Source: Larix kaempferi (lineage: Eukaryota > Streptophyta > Pinopsida > Pinales > Pinaceae). Taken from it: a DNA stretch of 64,000 nt. Made by a program: the position numbers and the translations under genes. Positions 46,054 to 57,222 of the stretch are shown in pieces (the first letter of the stretch is position 1; every line of letters begins with the position of its first letter). Below the pieces are notes generated by a model that was not told the DNA's origin, did no database searches, and saw nothing but the letters and a program-made list of their open reading frames with translations. The stretch is taken from assembly GCA_027924585.1 (NCBI GenBank), contig BSBM01000637.1:5394001-5458000 (forward strand). Reading direction: 5' to 3'.

Positions 46054-46707
46054 TGCCTATTTTATTAATGCATTCTCATTTTTGTATTAAATATGTAATT
46101 GTTAATAGTTAAGTTTTTAGAAAAGACTCGAAGTTATCTTAACTACTTTATTTAATTTTTTTTGAGACCTAAACCTAAAGTAGTTACAAACTACTCTTTT
46201 TTGTAAATGGATAAAAGGGAGTAAAGGAGGATGTAGAGGGGTTTGATTTTTTGGTTTCAAGAAGAAATATACAGTGATGATATTGAAGCTTACAAGAATC
46301 TCATGTAAGTCCTGAAGACTGAGTTTAATACATATGTGATATAAGCAATTTTATCTTATTTTGATTGAGTTTTTGTCTCTGATCAGTTTGGTCATTCAAC
46401 GTATGAATTCATTTTTTGTTTTAAGTTTTAATTCAGTGAATGCTTATGTGTTGAAAATAAAAACCAGTATGTATAAATTGTGAATGTAATGGTTTATATT
46501 TACCCCATTGAGATTTATGATTTTAGTTTTTCAATGCATTACATGATTTAGTATTTGTACTGTTTTGATTTTCTTTAATTTTCTTGAAATTGAAACCTTC
46601 AAAGTTAACCAATTAACTACAAAAACAAAACCCTATTTCATGCTTGTATTGTTGAGATTGTGTTAGCTTGCTCCTTTGTAGTCTAGGATCAATTTCTAGC
46701 ACAAACA
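46054..46707 (+). other. Element D 3' tail
   Basis: AT-rich, no coding. A purine-rich stretch AAAAGGGAGTAAAGGAGGA near 46212 is polypurine-tract-like and is followed by TG, as an LTR would start, but what follows does not match the left end of D. Confidence 0.45.
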
Positions 46708-47276
46708 CACATAGTTAAGCATTGGATTTGAGCGTAGCGCTAGAGCGCACTGTATTGTGTGTTTCATTCCTTTACATACACCATAAAGATAATAACCTAA
46801 GTGTTGTTCAATGGATAAAGATCGTTAAGTAAGGCTTATTAGAGTTGATCAAGTCCTGAAGTAGACGCGCGGTCTAGTTGATGCGCTGACCCATTTTAAG
46901 TGTTGCGAGGTAAGATGTTGATAGCTTATTGTCATAACACTAGAAGTATTCAATACAATGCAGCCTTTGGTTGCATTGGTTGCACAAGTGCCTCATCTTG
47001 CCAAAGTATCCGACGTGAACTAGAGACTTTGCGCAGTCGTTTGTCCGCAGTGAGAGTCCTTTATTGCGCTTCCCATCAGTCTATTTGACACTCGCATCAC
47101 CAGGTTGTGGAAACCTGATTCTTCAACCACCCCCTCAGCTTCGCCTTGTGTGAGACCTCAGGTTGCTCTCATCCTGTTGCCGAAAGGGCCGATGAATAGG
47201 GATTTTGTTGGTTCCTTGAACCGTGAAGTACCTGGGTCTACATTGGAAACCTTTAGATCCTTTAACTACGCTAACA

Positions 47277-47886
47277 AAAATATTCCAACAGATAAAACGA
47301 GATCCTTATATCCATAGAGTAGAGAGTGTATTCTTTTTGGTTATGCACTCGGTGAAAAATCCTACAAACTTCTAGATCTATCTACTATGCATACATTTCT
47401 TGAGAGAAGTGTACAATTTGAGGAATGTCCTCTACATGATGCTCATCCTATTGAGCATAACAAATTTCCTACCACACAACCATTGCTTGATGAGCAAGAG
47501 AGATAAGCTTCATCTCAAGAGAGTTCAGATTCAGAAAGTGAAAGTGATGAAGAGCGAATACTAGATCCAGATCCACAAGAAGCTAAAGTTATAGCAACTG
47601 ATAGTGAATATGAGTGAATGTTATATCCAGATCCACAAGAACCTGGATATCTATCAACTGATGATCCTCCTCTTTCGATATGGGTAGCCATAAATCTTAG
47701 ATCTATAGGTGATCTTATTGGAGATCCACTTGATCCAAGGAGAACCAGATTTGATTTTCAAAATGGAAGGTTTCATCCTTCTCACATTGATCATTCTCAC
47801 ATTCATCCATTTCTTGCCGATAGATCCTTTTTCGGTAAAGAAGGTCACTTGCCTCCTTTTGGGGTGAGTGATGCCATGCTTTATTA
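47277..47886 (+). pseudogene. pol: Element B integrase C-terminus and linker; RT missing
   Basis: Resumes the B frame with NIPTDKTRSLYP, a TAG, then SRECILFGYALGEKSYKLLD and an acidic linker, ending near DPLDPRRTRFDF. In copia elements this linker precedes reverse transcriptase, but here the frame ends at TAG 47884-47886 and only 160 bases remain to the 3' LTR. RT and RNase H have been deleted. At least three stops in total. Confidence 0.88.
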
Positions 47887-48046
47887 GCTTTCTATAGTCT
47901 ATTTTGAGGGGGCACTTTCTTCCCACTGGGTTTTCCCTCTTTCCTTCACATTTTATTTAGATTGTTGTGTGGGGTGAACTTTGGTCTCAGTTAGCAGGGC
48001 CCTTATTTTTTCAGTTATACTTCCTCATAGTTCGGCTTGTGGGGGG

Positions 48047-48705
48047 TGTTGGAATATTCTCACCATCATCATTTGTATTTGCATGCATGCATTCAGTCAT
48101 CAGTATGGTAGTCTCCCCAACACCTAGAGATTATTTTCATCCCCCTGGAGCCTGGTTTTGGCCATTAGTAGCACTCCTACCTACCTAATGCACATTTTTT
48201 CATCATTTGGATACTAATGCACCCTACTACACACCTCTTGGATTCCATTAGTGAGTTCATGCATTGATTGCTAAGTTTAACTGCCTCTAGCTTCCAGTTG
48301 TCTATATCGGAGTGCCACTTGACCACTTACAGTCCTCATGCACCCACCTTGGAGTCTCCTTCCCTATATTTGTGCTCACATGACTCAGTTAGACTCAGTT
48401 GGACTCACATTGAATGATATTTGACTATTTGTGACTACTACCACTGATTGGGTGATGTCTCCAATGTTGTCCAAGCCACACCTTGAGGATAATTCGAATC
48501 ACCATTGGGGTAATCGAATTCATTCTATTGTACTCTCATATTTTTTCAGCTTACAACTGATGAATGACATTATAACAAATTTTCCACATTCTTTGAGATT
48601 CATGGATGAATATTGATTCAATTCTATCTCTTCCTCTCTGCAAATCTTTGAGTGAAATTGTGAGGTTTGTTCAAGCTGAGTGATCTACACCTGTAGAATA
48701 TCACA
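48047..48705 (+). repeat. Element B 3' LTR (659 bp)
   Basis: TGTTGGAATATTC...ATATCACA, pair of 11355-12018; preceded by GGGGGG and followed by ACTAC. Confidence 0.94.
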
Positions 48706-48710
48706 ACTAC

Positions 48711-49699
48711 AAATCTAAAATTTCAATGCAATGCTAAAAGCTTGGAATTATACATATAATTTTTCAACCCTTACTCTACAACCTCCCACAATTATCATGG
48801 TGACCCCTAGAAGAAAAATTAAATATTTAGTTCAGTTGGATCCAAGACCTATTTTGCAATGATACCTAGTAATGCATAAATCATGGGTTTTCTTTGTAGC
48901 ATTGTAGTTTGTCCCATTGAATATTTCAACCATGAGACCACACAAAAGGTGTCCAGACACTCCATTGTGTGAACCTGCAAGCTTTGGTCCTGAAAAATTG
49001 CTAGAAAGGAATCATCAACTAAGTGCCCATTAACTATTTGTATTCAAGTTTAGCAAGAGGAATAATTTTTATTCGGCTCAAGTTGAATTTAAAGTACAAC
49101 AAAACTCTAAGGGATTCAATGGCCAAGGTGTATAATGTCAAAGATAAGTGGAAGCCTTCTCTAATCCATTGAAAATTCCCCACTCACTCAAAATTACCAA
49201 TACTGATGAAGTGACATGCCATTACATCATCAAAACATGTTTTAACACTTTGAATCAAGCTAGTACCAAACTCCACGGATTTAAGTATCAAACTGATGAA
49301 AATGCATTGCACTATTGTAATATTTTTCTAACTCAATTTTGATGAATAGGGTATGAATACTATAGGACCAAACCCATTGCATACCATCTAACATTACAAT
49401 AACATTATCCAAGACACAATGCCCACTACGGTGCTTCAGGAAATGTTGCTTAAATGCCACACTATAGTTCATTGGAAGAAGTATAATCGATGATATACTG
49501 CAAGAAGTATAATCGATGATATACTGAGTGAGGCACCTATTTATTCTGAATAATGGGGAAACAAATTGCAGTAGCCCTATTCAGTGGTTCCTCATCCACA
49601 TATACTCTCTCAAGGAATTGGGAAACATTTTCAACTTCTGAAGGACCTGAATCAAGTGGGACAAATTTAGCATGGAAAACCCCATTAGCTGAAAATGGC
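48711..49699. other. Unassigned AT-rich DNA flanking element B
   Basis: No gene or element recognised. A 26-base tandem duplication (AGAAGTATAATCGATGATAT plus six bases, twice) occurs at about 49476-49527. Confidence 0.5.
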
Positions 49700-50330
49700 A
49701 CAGAAAATTTTTAACCCAAAATCCGATGGCATATACGTCTGAATTTTGACATCACTCTTTCGACCATCCGATAAACCTTTCTTTTTTAAAACGTTGGAGA
49801 AACTTTGATAGACATCCGACAACAACAAGCTCGCATCAGATATTCGACATGACAATGTGGATTAATCAACACAAATATTTTAATATAAACATCGCATAAC
49901 TCACCAAAAGTATGTCAGATATCCGACATAAGTTACATAGAGAAATGTCGAAAATCCGACCAAGCATACATCTGATCTTCGACATAAGTTACAAAGGGAA
50001 GGGTCGGATATCCAAACAAGAATATGTCATATTTCTGACATAAGTTACATATGGAAAGGTCAAATATATGACAAAAGAGGAGTCAATAAGTAGGACAGAT
50101 GTAACCTCAAATAGATAACAATGTCCGACGACATTTTCCATCGGAGGTATGGAAACACCATCGGATTTACTGGACGTGTCGTCGAATATCTGACAAGGCT
50201 ATGTTGAAGTTGTGATACGTGTAGCCACAGTCAGAAGACAAAGTTTGATGACATTTTCTGTCCAAGGTATGGCATTGTCATCGTATTTACTGGACGTCCT
50301 GTCGGATATGCAACGTAATTGGAGAATTTT
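49700..50330. repeat. Cluster of GTCGGATATCCGAC-like palindromic repeats
   Basis: About fourteen imperfect copies of the 14-base palindrome GTCGGATATCCGAC. A 56-base tandem repeat is visible at 49925, 49981 and 50037 (GACATAAGTTACA), and a 120-base repeat relates 50131 and 50251 (ACATTTTC...TTTACTGGACG). Such subterminal arrays are typical of large DNA transposons such as CACTA, but I could not find a CACTA terminus pair, so the class is open. Confidence 0.7.
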
Positions 50331-51349
50331 AAAAGCAAATACTATTTCCAAACGGGGTTCATCTGGGACCACTAGTTGGTGTAACAATGATATTGAGAAT
50401 ATGAAAATATCAACACTACAAAGAGTCAATTCAATAAAGTGGCAGCCATTCAATCAATGTAACAACCATAAAGTGGCAGGCATTCAATCATTGTAACACA
50501 ACAGTGAGTCCATCACAAATAACCACATAGTTTATTTATACATTAGAGAAGAAATAATATCAGAGATTGTAGATTTATATTTGATGATTTCAAAATGCAA
50601 CTAAGACAATTGTAAAAGATTAAACTAGGAATTAAACTGACAATTCCTTGAGTACAGTTTTGCAACAAAAATTATAGGTAATTTTTTTTTTCTTCTTCTT
50701 CTGAAGCACAAGCACAAAGAAATGCCCATAAATTATACAATGGCATAAGTGCCTTAAAATTAATTAGCATATTATTGTGTTCTCTTATATATTATTCTAA
50801 CTTAATATAAAAAATAACATGTATGTGGTGGTTTTCCTTCATGTATTATCTTGTTCTTGTAACATCAACTCCTCTATTTGATATACATTTGACATCTTCA
50901 ATTTTTGCACATTGATTAAGAAGCCTCGTGGAATGACCTAGGTGGCAGAACAATAGATATAAGAAAGGAAACAAGAAATGATTTTTTTAATTTATTGTTA
51001 GAATTGAGTATAAATATTTGTATTAAAAGGGTCATGGAAGAACAAATAACCCCAAGATACATGTAGTTCAAAATTTGATCAAAAGGGCTTCTTTGAGTTG
51101 AGAACTCAAATGAAATTCTTCCACAACATACATAAATAGAGTTTGACTGGTTATTCCCTTATAAGACCTAAAACTATAATGCATGAAATAGTCATTTCAT
51201 TAGGTCCTTCTTCAACCTGAAGTTGAGGTTATCCTATCATAACCATGGCTAATTGTTTGACAATTTACTCTCCAATATGCCTAGAACTAGTGGAAAATAT
51301 TTTCTAAACTACAGTTACAGATTAATATCCATGAGAAAATCGTAGGATT
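50331..51349. other. Unassigned AT-rich DNA
   Basis: No coding or repeat structure that I can support. Confidence 0.5.
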
Positions 51350-51560
51350 ATGTTGTAGTGCATTTCAATATCGCTGGCCAAGTTGTCAATTTTCTTAACT
51401 TGTTCCTTTAGATTAGTCTCCCTTTCCTCCTACTTGAGTTTCTATTTCTCCAGATGGATATTCAGATTTTCGATAGCCTTCCACATACCCTCCAATTGAC
51501 CGTTCATTCTCCTCAATACATTCTTGATTTCCCCTATCCACTCTCCTCTAGTTGGATTCA
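51350..51560 (-). pseudogene. Antisense coiled-coil ORF fragment
   Basis: Minus-strand frame GEWIGEIKNVLRRMNGQLEG, then IENLNIHLEK and EERETNLKEQVKKIDN, heptad-like, with two stops. Similar in flavour to the coiled-coil tails of the ORFs in C and D, so possibly a relic of such an element. Short and degraded; identity unknown. Confidence 0.4.
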
Positions 51561-54500
51561 AATCTTATGGGATGGACATTCTAAGATACAATTCAAGTTA
51601 GAAAGGCCTCAGGTATACTATCTCCCATCCAAAAATACCTCCAACCAAATTCAAAACGGGTCTAAAGGAATGATATAAAATAAATTTACAAACCCTAGAG
51701 TAAATAATAACCCTATGTTACAAGCACACAAATTCCCTAAATTACACTGAATTGATATTCAAAGAAAGGGAAAATTTTAATGGAATTGTAATTCCTAGCA
51801 ACCAAACAACAAAAAACTCAATTTTTTACCTCTGTTAATCATAGATAAATGTTGGGATACATTCTTTGTCTAGCAAATATTTATGAAGTGCACTAAAAAA
51901 CACTCCAATCCAGTAAAGTATCCTCATACATTACAAATTGACACTTTAATACCCCACCTTTTAATCTAAATGCATGTAAGAGGGCCATAAAGGAATTCCC
52001 ACCAAAAAAAACAAACAAGGATGTGAGGGAGCTTGAGCCAGGCGGGAGTGTAAATGCTTCCTTGTGCAACTTAATAGTGATAATAATTGCATGGCATGCC
52101 TTATTTCTAATGGGACAAGTGTAATTATTCCCACCAAGACCACGAGGGATGAAGGTTAGGCCTAATATATGCTTGATATTACGTACCATCATAATTAGTA
52201 GGATATCTAAAAATTTCCACGGGTCCCAATTTTTTACTAAGATCCCCTCGCCCAAATAAAGAGGAATGATCTTAACTTATATCACTGGGAGCTCGCCTTT
52301 TTTATACATGTGACATTTTTCCATCATATGTCCTGCAAAAGAATGGATTATTTTAATCTCTTCATCCTAACGAAGAATGGTCTTCCATGGTGCATAATCC
52401 CCACCTTTTCTTACAACATGTGCCCTTCATTATGTTTCAGTTTGAACAATTTTGTTATCCTAAAATTCTTTCAAACAATGCATGAATGATTAAATTTTCT
52501 TCTCTTTCCATTGCTATTATGTATCATAGTAGTCTCAACTTAACATGCATGGATATTTACTCATAAAAAACAAAAACCTAAGTTTCTCATGATACCACTT
52601 GAAATCTAGAAAGCATTTTATCAACATTATTGAATTTAGAGGGCATAAAGATAAAATAGTTATAAAGATGAGGTGCCAATTGGTGGCCAATTGTCGAACT
52701 TGAATAAATTTGAAAAATGATTTTGAAAATATGTATAGAAATATTTCGGGAGACTTGGATTAAATTAAGAAGTTATAGCAAAAAATTGAGATACTCCAAA
52801 AATGCATTGATTCAAAAATAATTTACAAAACAAAGAAAAACATGAAAGTAGATTTCATTAGGTCAATTTTAACTTAGCTTGATGCAGGTATAGTTTTCTA
52901 TTTGGTTGAATATTCTTGGAAGACATTGAATTTTATTGAGGACCCAAAAGCATGAACTCTAAGTGATTGCTAGCTAAACAAGGCCCTTATGCTAGAATCT
53001 CAATTCATTATGGAAGGTTTCAAATGCATGAAACTTATTCGTCACTGGATACATAATATTCTTCCACGAATTTTGTCAAATATGCAAATATAATTATCGC
53101 TCTTATATTATAGATTATGCACACAAATTCTTATTAATGATAGTTCTTTGTGCTTAGGGTCTCTAAATGACACAAGTGTGTAGAGAAACATGATTTTATA
53201 TTACCTTGTAATAATTCCATATTCTTATTTAACTCATGTTTGGGTTGAGCAGGAAGACTTATGCAAAAGTATGATAGAGATATTTAAAGGAAAATAAAAA
53301 CATAGTTCATTTTATGACAAAAATAAACTTGTAAATGTCTAAAATATTTTTTCTCCCCTACATGTGTCCATGTCTCCATGATCACACTTGTTGGTAACTA
53401 ACAATTAACAAGCCTATAAGAACTCTACCTTATTTATTCATAAAAAATAACAAGATATGCACATTCAAGTAGTTAAATATTTTCAGGCATTCAAATTGAT
53501 TACAATCTTATTGAAAATTACAATGTATTTATCCATAGGGAACATAGCATTAGAGTCATAACATAATAAGAATTCTCGAAGAAATGATAAGGTATTTATC
53601 TTTTTCAACACTGAATACCAAGCAACTAAGTGAGCCCAACCAATTTTCTAGCAGAATTTCTCTTGGTCTTTGGGCTCTTCACAAGGTTCTAATGACCTTA
53701 TTTCATGGCTATTTAGTCTCCTAGTATGAAAACCCCTTTTCCCAAGTTAAAAGTCTCATTTTCTCTCCTCTACCCATTCAAATTCCCTCCTTTTGCATGA
53801 GTTAAGGTGACAATATGAGTACTAATCCTCTTTCTAGATCTCATAATGTAGAATATACAAGTTTTTATTATAAAGGATATGGTTTCCTCCTAGATCGAGG
53901 AATTGGTTACATCCACTTACGTTATATCCCATTAAACTACAAGCTAATATCAATATCAAAATTAAAAAATAGGGAAGATTGATGTAGTGGCAAGGTGGTT
54001 AGAAAAATAAACATTGGTGGCTAGGCATATAAAAAATCCCTTGGATCCCCTTACCTTTCCCTCTAATTGTATCATATCCCCTTTAGGTGTTCATGCTCAG
54101 TTAGTATTGGTTCTTTTGTTAACTACAAAATATCAATGTTTACATCCATGCATTAAAACTCACTAGGGCATGCTTACCTCATGGTGAAATAAGATAGTAA
54201 AAAAAGTATCTATGTGAAGCAACAAAACATATACAATATCAAGTTTAGATCATTTCAAAGGGTTGAAACTAGGACATTACATTAAGGTCAATATTTATGT
54301 GAGAAAACAATTGTACCAATACTCATGGTTACATTTATGTTAAGGCACTCTTTTGACTTGTTGTTACATTTATGTTGAGGAATTTTTTCCATGTTTTTCC
54401 AACCCTCTAGGGTTATCCTTAAGAGCACTAAATCACTACATTCTTTCAATCCTAAAATCCTAGTGAAAATTTCAAGAGATTATAGTACAGGAAGTGATAA

Positions 54501-54966
54501 CCACAATATCATACACCGAAAATCCTAGTAGTACATTGCTTCAAGGAAAATATTGAATATATAATAAACACTTTATAATCAAGATGCAAGAATTATTTAT
54601 CCAAATAGCGCTTAAATAAGTAAAGTGAGATCCTTCAATGGCATGATTTAACATTATAATAATTTGAAAGTGCTATATATGTTAGTTTAAAATATAAGAC
54701 ATTGGCCAAAAAATTCAAATACCTTGTTAAGGAGGTAAAGTGATAAAAATTACCCCAAAAAGTGACTGCTCTAAATATCCTGTAGTTATGATATTCCATG
54801 CAAAAGGGATGGTCCTGCTAAACCAACATAAAGGTAAGAAAAACATACTAAATAGTAGATACAAACTAATATACCATCAAACATTAGAATTTTGTTTTCA
54901 ATTGTATCCGCAAATTACCACCCATACAAAAAGTACATGTATAATAATTAAATGAAAGTCACATAC
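51561..54966. other. Unassigned AT-rich DNA
   Basis: Read on both strands without finding a convincing gene. A minus-strand open frame of 120 codons (51893-52255) has no recognisable motif and unremarkable composition. Confidence 0.5.
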
Positions 54967-55133
54967 CTTTAGAATTCCTTTACCACCACCACCTCCCCAA
55001 GATTCTTTTCTCATAGCAAGATAGCCAACTTCCCTGCAAGTCAAAGTTGCTTCCTCACTTGTATAGACACATACTACCTTGTACATTTTTTTAGATATAG
55101 GATCTAAAACAATTTCAAATAGAATCATTACCT
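54967..55133 (-). CDS. Candidate isolated exon, unknown protein
   Basis: A 167-base minus-strand open segment flanked by TATGCAG on its 5' side and AAG-GTATGT on its 3' side, matching splice acceptor and donor consensus. It encodes DPISKKMYKVVCVYTSEEAT and CREVGYLAMRKESW, followed by five Gly. No neighbouring exon could be linked. The composition is more protein-like than its surroundings; the family is not recognised. Confidence 0.33.
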
Positions 55134-56683
55134 GCATATTTATAGAGAACTTTAACCACAATAATATGATATAGAGTAATTATATGCAATCTTTCCTAAA
55201 ACCAGTTTGTTGTTTTTCTTTAGAAGTTAAGTTCCTAGGATTCCGATGAACAATAAGAATGTCAATGTAGACATGATGTATTCTAGTCACATGAGAGCCA
55301 CTACATGGGAGGTTGGCACACCAATTACGTTTTCAATTAGTAATGATTTTAACGAATTCCCACCTATACCTTCCTAAAGAATCCAATCAAAATCCTATAA
55401 CAAATTAAAACAAAACTATTAATATTTTGTTCCCAAATAGGATGTGTTGAAAGAATGAGGTAGATGGATCCAACAAATACCACATCTTCATTTCATACCA
55501 GACTCTTGAAATTTAATTTTGATAGTTTTTTTTAATACAATGATTCTTAAATGGATTCTATTTTAGAAAACAACAATATATACTTGAAAGTTGAGAGATG
55601 CAAACTTTGGTTATATTCTTGGAACCAAATAAGGGGTGAGGCTGGAAATATTGTCTACATCTGATTGATTTCTTTACAAGTGAATAAACATCTGCAGTGA
55701 ACATTAATAACATTAATAGTGAATAAGAGTAGGTAAAGACTTGAAATGAATGATCTATCTCCATACAAGTAAATGGACCCCTTGGGGGAAGAACAGAGTA
55801 GAAAGAATTTTACAATTGACCATCTAGACATAGTTGGATAAGAATGAACCATCGTAATCATGTAATATCTAGTATGGGAAAAATTATATGGTTTTGGAAA
55901 GACTATATATTGTATAGGGTAGGTTTTATCAGTGATAAATGGACCTATTGTTGACAAGAGCACTAACGCAAAGACCTTGAGCATGGTGAGATACATTGTT
56001 TGGAAGACTTGGAGCTTGATGTGATGTCATGATTGATGGAGTTTGGAGAGACACCTTTCTTGGGAATGTGATGTGATGATGTACTTGGATGGTCACTTTT
56101 TTGATACAGATGATGAAGTGGCCAACTTTGGTTGGAATTGACTTCTTATAGCTAGGGGGGTTTATTGGGATGACATTTCCTTCTTTCTATTTTGAAAGAC
56201 AAGTATTTCAGTTGGCAAACCTAGGAGTGGCTATTTAATGGTGAAACCCTTTTGTGCTTGAGAGGAGCAATTTCATGTGTGAAGGATTTGATGGGTTGAA
56301 ACCTAGCTTATCTTGTGATCATAATAGTGTTGTCTCACTTATGATAGGTACTGAACCTACTTCATTGATGGAAGGTATACATAAATCATTGAGCTCCTCT
56401 TTATTTAGAGAATAATTTAATATTCTCTACTAAACAAGGCCAGCCACATGAAGGGGAAGTTCTTATGGACCCTCCCCCCCCTCACATCACTCTCAATTCC
56501 CCATACCCAATGCATGCACTTGAAAAACAAATTATGTGCAAACATGTGGATTTTATCATAAAGAAACATTTACCTTTCATTCAATAAAAGGTAACATTCA
56601 TTAATCCATTCATTCATTCAGTAGGAAAAAAATTATGCATGACATTATATTATCAAAAATAAGTACACATAGTGTTTCTTCCA
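55134..56683. other. Unassigned AT-rich DNA
   Basis: No supported gene. Includes a C-run (CCCCCCCCTC near 56465) and a short CATT tandem near 56600. Confidence 0.5.
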
Positions 56684-57222
56684 TCACTTCTTTTTAGGTT
56701 TTTTTCTCTTGACAAAATTAGCAATAAAATCATCTTCCTGAACTTGTTGTTCAGCGCTTGGGTATTCATCAAATTGTCGTGATGTCTTCCTAGAAGAGTA
56801 TTCGTTGTGTGGATGTTATGGCAAGGGGTCCGGATTTGCTGCAATAATGTGAAAATGTTACATTGATATATTTTGATATTATAATGACAATTATTTCATT
56901 TAAAATAACATTACAAAGGTGTTTTTTTACCTGTTTTGTCCATATCATGTACTTCGTATTCCTTTCTATGCTCATCCTGTATAGTGTGACCCTCTACATG
57001 CTCTGCAGTTGTGTTTTCGGACAATCTACCTAAGTTGTCTTAAAGGCCAGATCTCCCTAGTCCATGTGGTTCTAGAAAAAATAAACATAGAATAAAACCA
57101 GCTTCCCTAGATCAATAGAAATGCAATTGGGAAAATAGATCTCTTACATTGGATTCACAAATCCTTTTGCTCTTTGCTTGATCCAATGCTCTAGCAACTT
57201 CATATCTGCAGCTGCAAAGTCC
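56684..57222 (-). pseudogene. Disabled 3' end of an unidentified intron-containing gene
   Basis: Three minus-strand exon-like segments: 57148-57222 (downstream boundary CCAAT-GTAAGAG), 56931-57071 (TTTTTCTAG acceptor, AACAG-GTAAAA donor) and 56684-56838 (ATTATTGCAG acceptor, stop TGA). The second intron (56839-56930, 92 bases, AT-rich) joins in phase, giving VHDMDKT-ANPDPLP. The final exon ends in an acidic then very basic tail (EDDFIANFVKRKKPKKK). Two in-frame TAA (after GRSGL and after PDPLP) and an unclear phase at the first junction argue for a pseudogene. Element H is inserted directly upstream at 57223. Protein family not recognised. Confidence 0.4.

Larger units (their letters stand above)
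40703..46707 (+). mobile_element. Element D: 6-kb insertion with TG...CA ends, no LTRs found, unknown class
   Basis: Boundaries are exact from the interrupted C LTR: CACAT at 40698-40702 and again at 46708-46712. The ends TGTTAATGCTGAAATTG and CAATTTCTAGCACAAACA are imperfect inverted repeats (about 15 of 18 match with one gap). I could not align the first and last several hundred bases as LTRs and saw no primer site. Inside are a decayed ORF (44336-46053) and element E. It is either an unusual non-autonomous LTR derivative with strongly diverged LTRs or a TIR transposon with 5-bp duplications. Confidence 0.75.
14368..47276 (+). mobile_element. Element C: large Ty3/gypsy (OTA-like) element, itself multiply interrupted
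   Basis: Bounded by 1.5-kb LTRs starting TGTTGGGCCT (14368 and 39664) and ending GCYAACA (15911 and 47276). It interrupts B's integrase, and removing it restores FGSKYWDK followed by NIPTDKTRS. A clean 5-bp duplication is not visible (left ATAAG, right AAAAT), probably blurred by mutation. Order: LTR, ORF upstream of gag, gag (split by F), protease-RT-RNase H-integrase without chromodomain, a large extra 3' ORF, then an LTR split by D. The RT style (FYFDDWTIF) resembles non-chromoviral plant gypsy elements. Confidence 0.9.
39664..47276 (+). repeat. Element C 3' LTR, split by element D
   Basis: LTR sequence at 39664-40702 and 46713-47276; together they match 14368-15911. The intervening 40703-46707 is element D plus one copy of its CACAT duplication. 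Confidence 0.92.
11355..48705 (+). mobile_element. Element B: Ty1/copia element, RT deleted, split by element C
   Basis: LTRs at 11355-12018 and 48047-48705 are flanked by perfect ACTAC duplications (11350-11354 and 48706-48710), so one insertion event frames 37 kb. B's own sequence is only 11355-14367 and 47277-48705; the remainder is element C and what nested in it. B keeps gag, protease and integrase, then passes from the post-integrase linker straight towards the 3' LTR with no reverse transcriptase or RNase H. It has stops, a frameshift and a changed protease motif, and is therefore old and defective. Confidence 0.93.

Noticed and set aside
40703-46707. Treating D as a normal LTR retrotransposon
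   Set aside because: The TG...CA ends and 5-bp duplication fit, but no direct terminal repeat or primer binding site could be found by eye.
50412-50430. CACTACAAAGAG as a CACTA transposon terminus for the palindromic cluster
   Set aside because: It lies on the wrong side for a plus-strand left end and no matching TTTGTAGTG partner was found near 49600-49700.
51893-52255. 120-codon minus-strand ORF
   Set aside because: No recognisable motif, no splice or promoter context, and composition like the surrounding AT-rich DNA.
55655-55996. 113-codon minus-strand ORF
   Set aside because: No similarity to any family I recognise and no flanking exon signals; likely chance in AT-rich DNA.
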